64,000 nucleotides of DNA from Blastocatellia bacterium (GCA_016713405.1 JADJPF010000006.1:1-64000); one strand, 5' to 3'. Shown: positions 9,608 through 19,533, counted from the stretch's first letter. The notes: generated by a model not told the origin, from the sequence alone. A program made the numbers and translations.

Positions 9608-10807
9608 ATGCAAGATAATACAAAAAATAAAGTTAATGGAGCAATTATTAGCTCAAGGTTAACTTTTGTTGAAAAACGTTGGGGTAATGCTGTTAAACAA
9701 AAGCTTATTAACCAATTGCCCTTAAAAGATAGAAAATCTGTTGATAGCCCAGTTTTTGATAATATTTGGTTTGAATTTAGCACTTTAGAGCTTTTTGACA
9801 AGATAATTCTTGAAGATTTTGCTAATGGCGATTCTGCTGTACTTCGTGATTTGGGCCGTTTTAGCGCGGAATTTAATTTTTGGCGGCTTCCAGATTCAGT
9901 AACTAGCCAAAAGGCTGAAGATATTTTTAAGAATGCTCCTAGAATTAATGTAATATTTCAAAATTTTGGAGATTGTCAGGTTGAAATACTTCCAGATAAA
10001 GGCGGAATAAAACAAGTTGCTCTAATTTATCGCTATGAAACAGCAGTAAGTGAAAACTATTGCGCTAGTGCATTAGGTTATTTTGAAAAGCTTCTTGAGC
10101 AACTAGGTTTTAGCGTAGTGGAAATAAAAGAAACTGAGTGTCAATCAAAAGGTGGTTCAGCACATCGCTACGAAGTTTCTTGGGTAGCTCAACAGTTAGC
10201 AGAAAAAGTTATTACTAAAGAAGAAAGCTATAAATCCTTTAAGGGGACTAGAGAATTAAAACTTCCTTCTACAGTTACAAATATTTCCAATACATCTGAA
10301 GATTTACTTACTTCTAAATCTAGCAAGCCAGAAATTTCTTACACAACTCTTAAAGCACCTCTTACAATAGATAGAAAAGATTCTCCAAAATTTAATTGGC
10401 GAGTACCTATATTAATTGGTCTTATATTAATTACTTCTATTGTTGGACTTGCTCAATGGTTGTTTACTCCTAAAATAGAAGACCCTACCCTCAAAGAAAA
10501 AATATATACTTATAATTGTGTAGGTAATTTATCGCTCACCTTAAGATTAGATAAGCCTTATTTGCTAGTTAATTCAAAGGAAGAATTAACTAACTTAGTA
10601 ACTTCTTTTGAAGATAAAGGAAAAAAATATTCTCTAAAAACAAAAACTATACCCGCTAATGCAGTTATAGAGCTAAGCTTAGGTGAGTTTATTAATACTA
10701 ATAACAAAACCTTAGAAGCAGAATTAGTTCCCGATGTCGTGTCTTTATCAGCCGAAACTGTAGCAGAAAAACAAGATTGTGTTTGTAAATCTACAGGTGG
10801 AAATTAA
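9608..10807 (+). CDS. TIGR02265/DUF2378-like protein with membrane anchor
   Basis: 399 residues from ATG 9608, chosen over an upstream in-frame GTG at 9584 because AGAGG lies just before it. Residues about 10-200 match, as far as I recall the family, the myxobacterial TIGR02265 (DUF2378) proteins, which are related to V4R/heme-NO-binding folds: SRLTFVEKRWG near the start, then AVLRDLGRFSAEFNFW. A Ser/Thr-rich linker is followed by one membrane helix (about 267-290) and a 110-residue C-terminal part with a few Cys (QDCVCKS at the end). Ligand and role are unknown. It is the last plus-strand gene of the cluster and converges on the flippase gene with a six-base gap. Confidence 0.7.
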   Translation: MQDNTKNKVNGAIISSRLTFVEKRWGNAVKQKLINQLPLKDRKSVDSPVFDNIWFEFSTLELFDKIILEDFANGDSAVLRDLGRFSAEFNFWRLPDSVTSQKAEDIFKNAPRINVIFQNFGDCQVEILPDKGGIKQVALIYRYETAVSENYCASALGYFEKLLEQLGFSVVEIKETECQSKGGSAHRYEVSWVAQQLAEKVITKEESYKSFKGTRELKLPSTVTNISNTSEDLLTSKSSKPEISYTTLKAPLTIDRKDSPKFNWRVPILIGLILITSIVGLAQWLFTPKIEDPTLKEKIYTYNCVGNLSLTLRLDKPYLLVNSKEELTNLVTSFEDKGKKYSLKTKTIPANAVIELSLGEFINTNNKTLEAELVPDVVSLSAETVAEKQDCVCKSTGGN

Positions 10808-10813
10808 GCAAAA

Positions 10814-12323
10814 TTAGACGTATTTAGCTAAATATGTTTGCATTAGTTGTTTTGCTTGTTCAGTAATTTGCTTAATTTTTGATTTCTCTTTTTCATCATA
10901 AAAATTAAAAGGTATCAATAAAAAAGGTAGGATTATTGCTAAAGGAAATTTTGCAGCAAAAGAAATTATTGGTCTTTCAATAACAATTAATTTGCTGATA
11001 AAAAATAGTAAACCAGCCAATACAGCTATTTTTAGTATTCTTCCCCATTCATAATCAATGTGCATTAACCTATTGGAAACAAAATATCTTAGACAAGTAA
11101 TTATCATATAAGACAGTAGTGTTGCTAGTGCTGCGCCCTTCATCCCCATTCTTGGAATTAGTAAAAAGTTTAATAAAATATTACTTATAGCTGCAATAGC
11201 AACAATAATTGGACTAAGGTAGGATTTTCTTAAAATGCTAATACCTACGCCTAAAGTCGGGTTAGCAACATCAAACACAGCAGACAAAGCCAGTAAAGGC
11301 ACAATTGTAGCTGTCTCCCAATATTTAGCAGTAGCAAAAATTCTTAATACATCTTCTACAAGTATTGACAAAGACAGAGCTAAAAATGTTGAGCCATAAA
11401 CTACATAAGTTAACATTCGGGCATAGTATTCTTTTGCGTCAGGGTCTTTCATTACTGACACCTGCATATTTGACCAAATCATTCCAAAAGGCATTGTTAT
11501 CAATAAATTAATTGGAGTCGTTAGCTGATTAGCTAATGTATAAAGACCTATTTGGCGAAAATCTGCATAATATTTTAGAAAAAATCTATCAATCCATTGA
11601 AAACAAATAGCTGAAAGTCGGCCAAAAATCAGCGGAGTACCAAAAGCCAACATTGTTTTTAATTCAGCAAAATTAAAACCCCATTTCATTTGCTTAAGCG
11701 AAATAGAAAACATCAAAGCATTTTCTAAAATAGCTCCAACTAAATTAGCAATTAGAATTCCTTTTATTCCCATTTGCCAATAAACAATCAAGCTAATATT
11801 GGTAGATAACTGTAAGATAAAGCCTATTGTTTGACATAAAGAATACTGTATAGAAGCATTACGTATTCTTAACAGAGTTTCAGGAACTACATTAAAAATT
11901 TCTAAAAAAGCGAGTAAATAAACAATTCGTAAATGGCTTGTATAAATTTCTGTATCTAGTAAATATAAAGATGCTTGGGGAGCAAAATAATTTAATATAG
12001 CAAGTATTGGAATAGAAGTTAGCAATAGAAAAGTAAATACAGTTGTAGCTAATTCTGGCCGCTGGTCTTCCTTATAATCATACCAAGATCTAAGTAGAGC
12101 ATTGCCAAGCCCCATCCTTAAAACTAGCGGAATAGCGGCTAAAACAATCATTAGTATTGCTAGCACACCATATTCTTTAGGTTTAATATAGTAAGTGTAA
12201 ACAGGAATTAGAAAAAAACCTAGAGAACGGTTGATGATTCCAGTTACACCAAAAACCAACATATGTTTGAATGTTGTTTTTAACTTCTCGTAAATAGCTA
12301 AATACCCCTTTAATTTCTACCAT
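10814..12323 (-). CDS. Polysaccharide flippase (Wzx/MOP superfamily), N-terminus frameshifted
   Basis: Integral membrane protein with about 12-14 hydrophobic helices, typical of Wzx-like lipid-linked oligosaccharide flippases. The uninterrupted frame begins at ATG 12262, inside the first helix. A better start is ATG 12323, which encodes MVEIKGVFSYLREVKNNIQT in another frame and joins the main frame if one base at the GG/CC pair 12256-12257 is removed, giving TYVVFGVTGIINRSLGFF. The restored protein has about 502 residues, normal for the family. It lies divergently from the phosphohydrolase at 12591, suggesting a shared envelope-glycan role. Confidence 0.85.
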
Positions 12324-12590
12324 TAACCAGCAAAAACTGGCTAATTATATAAAAGTTAATCTACAAAACAACTAAGTTTGCTATAAGAAAGCAAGAAGAG
12401 TTAAACCAATTAACAGGAAATTTGGTTAAACTTTTTGCTAAATTTTTAAGCAAAAGCGCGGCTAGTCGGCTTTGTTCTTACAAAGAAAAAAGTGTTATAA
12501 TTTTTGTTTTCTAAAAATTGCTATATCTTCATTTATTTGATTTATTTAGCATAAGTTTAATTTTTTTTGCCACATAAAGGAGATAAAAAC
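12324..12590. other. Divergent intergenic region with plus-strand promoter
   Basis: Spacer between flippase and phosphohydrolase. It holds a plausible plus-strand promoter at 12472-12501 and the ribosome-binding site at 12577-12582. Nothing else was recognised. Confidence 0.5.
12472..12501 (+). promoter_or_regulatory. Candidate sigma-70 promoter for the phosphohydrolase gene
   Basis: TTGTTC (12472-12477), an 18-base spacer and a perfect TATAAT (12496-12501), about 90 bases before the proposed TTG start. Confidence 0.45.
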
Positions 12591-14267
12591 TTGAATACCA
12601 AAGTAGCCATCATTGGTCTTGATGCAGCAACATTTAATTTAATTAATCAATATATTGGTGAAGGACTACTTCCCAATATGCAGCAAATGATTGCTAACGG
12701 TTCATCAGGACTACTACTTTCTACTCCTAATATGCACAGTGCATCTTCTTGGACATCAATAATTACAGGCAAAAATCCTGGAAAACATGGTCTATTTGTT
12801 TTTTCAGACCGTTCATTTGCTAGCAATAAACAAGTAATTTTTACTGGTGGAGATCGCAAATGTCAAACAATGTACCGAATTTTAACAAGTGCAGGCTATA
12901 AAGTTGGTATGATGAATGTCCCAATGACTTACCCAGCCGAACATAGCGCGGGTAGCTTTATGATTTCTGGTCTTGATGCACCAACTTTAGATGAAAAGGC
13001 TTTTAGTCCAGCCAGTTTAAGAGAAGAAATTTTAGCTAAATTTCCAGACTATGCACCTACACCACAAAACTTGTCTAAAGTAATGGAAAATAATGATTTA
13101 GATGCTGCAATTGATATGTGGTTAAAGCTTTCCTACACTCACACTGAAGCAGCTAAATATCTAATTCAAAAATATAATCCTGATGTATTTATGATTGTTT
13201 ATACTGCAACTGATTGGGTACAGCATTATTTTTGGAAATATATTGAGCCTCGACATCCTGAATATGTTGAGTCAGAAGCTATGCTTTATAAAGACACAAT
13301 CAAAAGATTTTATAGCGTAATGGATGACATAATTGGTCAATTACAAGAAACCATAGGCCATCAAGCTAACACAATTATAATTTCTGATCACGGAATGGGA
13401 CATAATACCCAAGGCTCTTTTCATGTTGTTGAATGGTTAGAGCAAGCTGGTTTTATGACACTTAAAGCTGATACTGCTGTAGCATCTGCATCAAAAGCCC
13501 AAGAAACCGCACAAGAATTAAGACAAAGCGTTCAACAAGTAGTTAAAAATTTTCTGCCCGCTTCAGTACGTAGCACAATAAAAAGTATGATTGGCGAAAA
13601 AGCAGCCCCAATAGCCAGCAAAGACCGTTTTTATGGTCGTATTATTTGGGAAAAAACTATTGCTTATTCTGAAGCAGGACGCAATGTTATTAACATTAAC
13701 CTAAAAGGACGTAATAAATTTGGCATTGTTGAACCTGCTGATTATGACCGAGTTTGTGATGAAGTAATCGCAAAAATCAAAGAATGGCGTGATCCCGATA
13801 GCGGGCTACCTGTAGTCAAAGATGTTAAAAAACGCTCGGAAATGTATCACGGGCCTTATGCTGATCTATCTAGTGATATGTATGTACATTGGAATCCTAG
13901 CGTTATTTTACAACGCCCTACCCCAGAAATAATTCGTAAGAAAAAATTTTGGTGGAATGGAACACACCGCCCACAAGGAATAATTATTTGTGATGGGCCA
14001 CAAATTAAACACAATGAACTAGAAGGAGCTTGTGTTTATGACATTGTGCCTACAGTCTTGTATTTAGCAGGTGCAACTGTTCCTGGTGATCTTGATGGAA
14101 AAGTTTTAGCAGAAGCTTTAACAACTTCTATCCCTGCTCCTACAATAAAAGTTGATAAAAATGACCAAGACACATCAGGCGGTCAAGTAGTAGAAAGCTC
14201 TACAGATTTATCAGACGATGACGAAAGCAAAGTAGCAGAAAAATTACGTGGTTTAGGTTACTTATAA
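12591..14267 (+). CDS. Alkaline-phosphatase-superfamily phosphodiesterase/phosphohydrolase
   Basis: 558 residues from a TTG start at 12591, chosen because AAGGAG (12577-12582) lies eight bases upstream; the longer reading from 12567 would put that site inside the gene. It belongs to the type I phosphodiesterase/nucleotide pyrophosphatase branch of the alkaline phosphatase superfamily: IIGLDAATF with the first metal Asp, the nucleophile region HSASSWTSIITGKNPGKHG, and ISDHGMGH with metal-binding Asp and His. Relatives hydrolyse nucleotide-sugar, phospholipid or phosphoglycan bonds; the substrate here is unknown. The C-terminal helix ending KLRGLGYL is typical of this branch. The divergent flippase suggests a role in cell-surface polysaccharide metabolism. 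Confidence 0.85.
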   Translation: MNTKVAIIGLDAATFNLINQYIGEGLLPNMQQMIANGSSGLLLSTPNMHSASSWTSIITGKNPGKHGLFVFSDRSFASNKQVIFTGGDRKCQTMYRILTSAGYKVGMMNVPMTYPAEHSAGSFMISGLDAPTLDEKAFSPASLREEILAKFPDYAPTPQNLSKVMENNDLDAAIDMWLKLSYTHTEAAKYLIQKYNPDVFMIVYTATDWVQHYFWKYIEPRHPEYVESEAMLYKDTIKRFYSVMDDIIGQLQETIGHQANTIIISDHGMGHNTQGSFHVVEWLEQAGFMTLKADTAVASASKAQETAQELRQSVQQVVKNFLPASVRSTIKSMIGEKAAPIASKDRFYGRIIWEKTIAYSEAGRNVININLKGRNKFGIVEPADYDRVCDEVIAKIKEWRDPDSGLPVVKDVKKRSEMYHGPYADLSSDMYVHWNPSVILQRPTPEIIRKKKFWWNGTHRPQGIIICDGPQIKHNELEGACVYDIVPTVLYLAGATVPGDLDGKVLAEALTTSIPAPTIKVDKNDQDTSGGQVVESSTDLSDDDESKVAEKLRGLGYL

Positions 14268-14275
14268 AAATAAAA

Positions 14276-14310
14276 ATAACCTAAGATAAACTAAATTTAT
14301 CTTAGGTTAT
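14276..14310. terminator. Bidirectional hairpin terminator
   Basis: A perfect 15-bp stem (14276-14290 with 14296-14310) and a five-base CTAAA loop lie between the convergent phosphohydrolase and SBBP genes, with T runs on both sides. Confidence 0.85.
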
Positions 14311-14325
14311 TTATTTATATTTAAT

Positions 14326-16818
14326 CTATTGAATTACTAAAGTTAAGACTGCTGTTTTAGTCTTGCCGCTATCATCCTTGGCAGTAAATGTTATTGGAGA
14401 TGTTCCTTGTAAGGCTTTTTTCTTAGCTTTTAAGGAAAAAGTTACTTTATCGCTAGTGCTTGATAAAACTGTAGGAGTAAACTTTAACTTTAATAACTTG
14501 GCTCTATCATTATCAGGCATAACAGTTACGTTTCCAGTAAATCCCCCTACTCTAGTAATTGTTACAGTTATGTCAAGTTTATCTCCGCGAGCAAAACTAA
14601 TTTGTGTTTGGGTAAAGCTAATAGAAAAATCTGGGTTGGCTGGTGGTGGAGGTGGCAGAACTTCTTCAACAAAACTAACTACAAAACCATCACTAATTTT
14701 TTTCATAAAGTCACAACCGCAACTATTTTGCAAAGCTTTTGTCATTGGAAAATCCATAGAATTAGTAATTCCTGTCATAAAAACATTAGCCTTGCTATCT
14801 ATGACAATACTTAATCCACTTTCACTTCCTATGCCTCCAAGATAAGTTGAAAAGTCAAGTGCTATGCCTAAAGCATTTAGCTTAGTCATAAAAGCATCCT
14901 GATCGCCACCAATAACTTTTTGTGTTGCATCTTTTAAGGGAAAATTTGTTGAGGTGGTGATGCCTGTTAGGTAAACATTATTATCAGCATCTAAACTTAA
15001 GCTATTTGCTTGGTCATCTCCATTTCCACCAAGGTAAGTTGAATAAACAAGGTTGCTGCCTGTTGAAGTTAATTTACTAACAAATGCGTCTAGGCTAGTG
15101 GATTTAGTTGATTGCATTGCATTTACAACTGTAAAGTCTCGTGAATTTGTTACACCTGTTAAATAAATATTGTTGGTATTATCAACAGCAATACTAGTAA
15201 TATTGTCAAAACTACTTCCACCAAAATAAGTAGAAAAATTAACTATATTTCCTGTAGCAGAAATTTTTGTAATAAAGCCATCGCTATCACCAGAATTTGT
15301 TGATTGTAAAGGATTAATGGCAGGAAAATTTCTAGAATCTGTAACACCTACAAAATAAGCATTTCTATCTTTATCAATTGCTATTGCATTACCAAAATCA
15401 TTATCCGACCCACCAAAATAAGTTGAATAAACTAAATTACTACCCATAGGATTAAGTTTAGCTACAAAAGCATCAAATCCGCCGTTGCTTCTGCTTTGAA
15501 CTGCATTTGCAACAGGAAAGTTAGCTGAATTAGTAAACCCAGTAACATAAGCGTTATTTTGTGAATCAATAGCAATGCTGCTAGCTAGATCATCTCCCAT
15601 TCCACCAAGATATGTTGAATAAACCAAGGCGTTACCTTGAGAGTTTAGCTTTAAGATAAAAGCATCTCCTCCAGTATTTGCTATCGTGTTACCGTTTTTT
15701 GGTTGAACGGCGTTAAAAACAGGAAAATCACTAGAGAAAGTATACCCGCTAACATATACGTTTCCAGCCGTGTCAACAGCTATTGAGTTACCAAAATCAT
15801 TATCTAAACCGCCAATATAAGTTGAATAAATCACACGATTTCCATCGGGAGCAATTTTAGTGATAAATAAATCATTTTTTACCTTGTTGTTTTGCTGTTG
15901 AAAATTGGATACAGGAAAGTTAATGGATGCGGTATGGCCGACTAGGTAAGTATTTCCTTCTGTATCAACAGCAATAGCATTGCTAAAGTCGTTATCTGTA
16001 CCGCCTAAAAATGTAGAATAGCCAATAACAGGGTCAATTACTAAGGCTTTAGTGCTGTCATAATCCCCTATTTGAAAACTAATTTGATTACTTTCTGATA
16101 GTTTATAATTACCTTTTATGGATTTTTTATTTCCATTAATATATTGATAAATATCAGGTTTTTTTTGATAAATTATTTGACCATTAACATTAATAATTAA
16201 GTCACCTTGTTGATTAATAATTAGATTTGTTGCTTCAGAAAAAGCTAATTTTATTAAATTAGGATTGGCATTTGGAGCAACAATAAAATCATATTCTAGT
16301 TGTTTTTCATTACCATAATAAATAATATCTATTCCTTTATAAATACTTTCATACTTTATTTTTGTAAAATTTTCTATATTTATTTGTGATTTATTATTGA
16401 TTAAGTAATTAGTTGTTGTTACTGATTTTTCAAGAGCTATAGTTTTAGCATTACTGTTTGCATTGACTAATTCCATTGTTAATTGAGAATCTAACTTTGT
16501 GTTATTTTTTTTGTTATTAAGATTATTATTACTATTTGCTTGATCAAATATAAAATTTAATTTTGTAGCAGATAAAAACATAATTGAAGCATTACTATGA
16601 ATAATAAAATCTATATTATTGTCAACTTGTCCAATATTTTTTTCAAAATTTAATAATAATTTATTATTTTGTTTAGTAAGTTTATTTATATTGTTTTTAG
16701 CGATATTTATAAAACCTTTTGTATTTGCATTAGTAAAAGTAGTAGTTAATTGAAATATTATTACAGCAAATAGCAAATATCGTAGTTTTAACCAAATATT
16801 TAGTTTCATAAATAACAC
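14326..16818 (-). CDS. SBBP beta-propeller repeat protein with C-terminal Ig-like domain
   Basis: 830-residue exported protein. A signal or anchor helix (about 12-32) is followed by an Asn/Lys-rich N-terminal domain of the kind that precedes SBBP repeats (about 45-265). About eight SBBP repeats follow, each with the pattern YSTYLGG..D...IAVD..GN.Y..G.T.S..FP, from about 270 to 720. A Pro-rich linker (PPPPPANPDF) leads to an Ig-like domain of about 95 residues. Such proteins are surface or secreted propellers common in Acidobacteriota and Bacteroidota; no enzymatic site is visible. The N-terminal third is more AT-rich and Asn-rich than the repeats. Confidence 0.85.
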   Translation of the reverse strand: MLFMKLNIWLKLRYLLFAVIIFQLTTTFTNANTKGFINIAKNNINKLTKQNNKLLLNFEKNIGQVDNNIDFIIHSNASIMFLSATKLNFIFDQANSNNNLNNKKNNTKLDSQLTMELVNANSNAKTIALEKSVTTTNYLINNKSQINIENFTKIKYESIYKGIDIIYYGNEKQLEYDFIVAPNANPNLIKLAFSEATNLIINQQGDLIINVNGQIIYQKKPDIYQYINGNKKSIKGNYKLSESNQISFQIGDYDSTKALVIDPVIGYSTFLGGTDNDFSNAIAVDTEGNTYLVGHTASINFPVSNFQQQNNKVKNDLFITKIAPDGNRVIYSTYIGGLDNDFGNSIAVDTAGNVYVSGYTFSSDFPVFNAVQPKNGNTIANTGGDAFILKLNSQGNALVYSTYLGGMGDDLASSIAIDSQNNAYVTGFTNSANFPVANAVQSRSNGGFDAFVAKLNPMGSNLVYSTYFGGSDNDFGNAIAIDKDRNAYFVGVTDSRNFPAINPLQSTNSGDSDGFITKISATGNIVNFSTYFGGSSFDNITSIAVDNTNNIYLTGVTNSRDFTVVNAMQSTKSTSLDAFVSKLTSTGSNLVYSTYLGGNGDDQANSLSLDADNNVYLTGITTSTNFPLKDATQKVIGGDQDAFMTKLNALGIALDFSTYLGGIGSESGLSIVIDSKANVFMTGITNSMDFPMTKALQNSCGCDFMKKISDGFVVSFVEEVLPPPPPANPDFSISFTQTQISFARGDKLDITVTITRVGGFTGNVTVMPDNDRAKLLKLKFTPTVLSSTSDKVTFSLKAKKKALQGTSPITFTAKDDSGKTKTAVLTLVIQ

Positions 16819-16989
16819 TCCTAGGAAGATTCTATAAATAAATTTGCGCTAGCGTTAAAAGGCAAGAGAAAGCTAGATTTTTCTAGCATAACAAGAGTAT
16901 GATCTACAAACACAAAAAAAAGTCTTTTAACTTTTTTTAGCAATTCCAAAATTTTCTCGCTAAATAAAATAACTTAAGGTAAATAAAAT

Positions 16990-17658
16990 ATGGCACATTG
17001 GGAAAATCGACCTGAAGAAGGTTGGCAGAAATTTCAATTTAACCAACCTTATGAAAAAGGCTTAAAACGCTTAAAAGAAGAAGTTTTAGCTAAAACCGAC
17101 TTTGACCCTGCAACGCTTTGGCAATGGGGAACAATGCAGGCAATGGCAATTATTGAAATTCTCAAAGATTGTGAAGAAAAATTTGGTGTAGAAGGACAAA
17201 AATTAGTTTGTAATGCCCTACATAAAATAGGCTTAGATGTTGGACGACAAATCTTAAAAAACACTAAAAAAGATGAAAACACATCTGAAGCAGAGTTTAT
17301 TAGTTTTTATGCTACTGTAATTAACCGAATTGTTTATGCTTCCCTAGAAGCACCTAAAATTGATCATACTGAGCAAGTTAGTTTTGATATTTTATGGTGT
17401 CCTCATCAAAATCATTATCAAGCCTTTGATTGTCGAGTCCAACGCTATTTAGTTCAAGGTATGTTAGAAGCACTTAAAGAATTTGGAGTAGCAGAAAACT
17501 TTCAAGTCAAATTTGATACAACAATACCAGCTGGTGCGCCAACTTGTCATTTTACTATTTGGAAAACTGATCAAGCTTCGGGTCAGGCTTGGAAAGAATA
17601 CACTGATCTAATAGAGTTAAAAGCTTTACAAATAGCTAGCAAAAATAAATCTAAATAG
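16990..17658 (+). CDS. L-2-amino-thiazoline-4-carboxylate hydrolase-like protein
   Basis: 222 residues with no signal peptide. The order and spacing of CPHQNHY, the DCRVQRYL segment and the later TCHFTIWK match the ATC hydrolase-like family (PF14196) as I know it, in which conserved Cys and Asp residues are thought to be catalytic. Family members are widely mis-named; the true substrate here is unknown. It starts an apparent three-gene plus-strand operon, 20 bases before the reductase. Confidence is moderate for the family and low for the reaction. Confidence 0.65.
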   Translation: MAHWENRPEEGWQKFQFNQPYEKGLKRLKEEVLAKTDFDPATLWQWGTMQAMAIIEILKDCEEKFGVEGQKLVCNALHKIGLDVGRQILKNTKKDENTSEAEFISFYATVINRIVYASLEAPKIDHTEQVSFDILWCPHQNHYQAFDCRVQRYLVQGMLEALKEFGVAENFQVKFDTTIPAGAPTCHFTIWKTDQASGQAWKEYTDLIELKALQIASKNKSK

Positions 17659-17678
17659 CAAAATTTTGAGGGTAATTT

Positions 17679-18650
17679 ATGCCAAAAGCTTTTGTTACTG
17701 GCGGTTCTGGCTTTGTTGGCCGTAGTTTAATAAAAATGCTGATTAGCCGTTCTTGGGAAGTTAATGCCTTGGTTCGCTCTGAAAAATCAGCCAATACAGT
17801 AAAAAAACTTGGAGCGACTCCAATAACAGGCGACCTTGACAATAAAATAGCAATGCGTGATGGGATGAAGGGCTGTCAAGCTGTCTTTCACTCTGCTGCA
17901 TATGTTGGCGACTGGGGAAAATACGAAGACTTCTATAAAGATAATGTTTTAGGAACAGAAAACACGCTAGCTGCTGCACTTGAAGCTAAAGTAGCAAAAT
18001 TTGTTCATGTAGGGACAGAGGCTGTTTTAGTTGGAGGCCCACCTATAATAAATGTTGATGAATCCCGACCAAAACCAGCAAAACCACTTGGTCTTTATCC
18101 TCTAACTAAAGCAATGGCAGAAGATCGCGTAATAGCAGCAAATTCCCCTAGTTTAATAACCGTAGTAGTTAGACCAAGATTTATTTGGGGAAAAGACGAT
18201 ACAACTATACTTCCTAGGCTAGTTAAATCCGTCAAAGATGGTCAATTTAGTTGGATAGCAGAAGGAAAATATTTAACTTCTACTTGTCATGTTAGAAATG
18301 TATGTGAAGGAATGATTTTAGCAGCAGAACGCGGACGAGGAGGAGAAATTTATTTTTTAACAGATGGAAAACCTATTGAAGTACGTGAATTTTTTACTAA
18401 ACTATTGCAAACACAAGACTTAGATCCCGGCAATAAAAATCTACCTCGCTGGTTTGCTAAAATTATTGCTTCAGGAATTGAAGCTTTTTGGAAGTTTTCA
18501 CATTTACAAATGGAGCCACCTATTACTAAAACAGCACTTAAATTAATGGGAGAAGAAGTAACTGTCAATGACAGCAAAGCCCGTCGTGAACTTGGTTACA
18601 ATAGCCCTGTGACAATTGAAGCAGGACTAGCAGAAATGAAACAGCAATAA
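17679..18650 (+). CDS. NAD(P)-dependent SDR epimerase/3-beta-HSD-like reductase (OleD-like)
   Basis: 323-residue extended short-chain dehydrogenase. The Rossmann motif GGSGFVGR is at residues 8-15, and the catalytic Tyr and Lys are in YPLTKAMAE (YxxxK). It resembles 3-beta-hydroxysteroid dehydrogenases and OleD, which reduces 2-alkyl-3-keto acids in olefin synthesis. An alpha/beta hydrolase follows 14 bases later, but the other ole genes (OleA thiolase, OleC ligase) are absent, so an olefin pathway is not supported. Ribosome-binding site GAGGG lies before the ATG. The substrate is probably a lipid or sterol-like keto compound, by inference. Confidence 0.85.
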   Translation: MPKAFVTGGSGFVGRSLIKMLISRSWEVNALVRSEKSANTVKKLGATPITGDLDNKIAMRDGMKGCQAVFHSAAYVGDWGKYEDFYKDNVLGTENTLAAALEAKVAKFVHVGTEAVLVGGPPIINVDESRPKPAKPLGLYPLTKAMAEDRVIAANSPSLITVVVRPRFIWGKDDTTILPRLVKSVKDGQFSWIAEGKYLTSTCHVRNVCEGMILAAERGRGGEIYFLTDGKPIEVREFFTKLLQTQDLDPGNKNLPRWFAKIIASGIEAFWKFSHLQMEPPITKTALKLMGEEVTVNDSKARRELGYNSPVTIEAGLAEMKQQ

Positions 18651-18664
18651 AACTAATAAAACTA

Positions 18665-19533
18665 ATGAATTTAAGTAGTTGGCAAGAAACAGGAAAAGTT
18701 TTTCAATATCAAAATTACCAAATCTTTTACCAAGACTCTGGTCAAGGTGATGTTTTAGTTTGTGTTCATGGTTTTCCAACTTCGTCTTGGGACTGGCACT
18801 ATCTTTGGCCTAACATAACTGCAAAATTTAGGGTTATTGCTCCTGACATGATTGGATTTGGATTTTCAGATAAACCATATAATTATAATTACTCAATCAT
18901 TGACCAAGCTATTTTACACGAAAACTTACTGCAAAGCTTGAAAATAAACTCCATCCGCATTTTAGCGCATGACTATGGCGACACAGTAGCACAAGAACTT
19001 TTAGCCCGTTATGAAGACAGAAAAAAACAAAAAATCTCTGGTATAGAAATTAAATCTGTTTGTTTTCTTAATGGTGGATTATTTCCTGAAACTCATCGTC
19101 CGCGCTTAGTCCAAAAGCTATTAATTAGTCCAATAGGTTTTTTAATTCCCTACTTAATGAGTCAAAAAAATTTAATCAAACATTTAGAGATATTTTTGGT
19201 AAAGATACACAACCATCAGACAAAGAATTAAATGAATTTTGGCAAATAGTTACTAGTAAAAATGGCTTAAAAATCTCTCATAAACTTATTTGCTATATGA
19301 CAGAACGTAAGCAATACCGTGATCGATGGGTAGGTGTTTTGCAAGAAACTAAAGTACCTATTAGGCTTATTAATGGCGGTGCTGATCCAGTTTCAGGGGC
19401 GCATATGGTAGAGCGTTTTAAGCAACTTGTTCCTAATCCTGACGTAGTTCTTTTACCAATAATTGGGCATTATCCACAAGTAGAAGATCCTAAAAATGTC
19501 TGGGAGTCTTTAGAAAGCTTTTGGCAGAAATGA
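18665..19533 (+). CDS. MEST/haloalkane-dehalogenase-like alpha/beta hydrolase (frameshifted)
   Basis: Restored length is 289 residues. The frame breaks at a run of seven A (19164-19170); an eighth A joins SQKKFNQTFRDIFGKDTQ to the C-terminal part that otherwise starts at 19297. The hydrolase nucleophile elbow reads HDYGDTVAQELL, with Asp instead of Ser; the oxyanion segment is HGFPTSSWDW, and GHYPQVEDP carries the catalytic His. The segment NGGLFPETHRP and the elbow are strikingly like the animal MEST/PEG1 protein, a branch close to epoxide hydrolases and haloalkane dehalogenases. Its reaction is unknown. It ends an operon with the ATC-hydrolase-like and reductase genes, and its 3' end overlaps the macrodomain gene by 24 bases. 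Confidence 0.85.

Noticed and set aside
14363..14845. Plus-strand ORF of 160 codons
   Set aside because: It is antisense to the SBBP/Ig-like gene, has no start signals, and its composition mirrors the complementary coding frame.
17679..19533. Olefin biosynthesis (oleABCD) locus
   Set aside because: Only OleD-like and hydrolase genes are present; no OleA thiolase or OleC ligase, and the hydrolase looks MEST-like.
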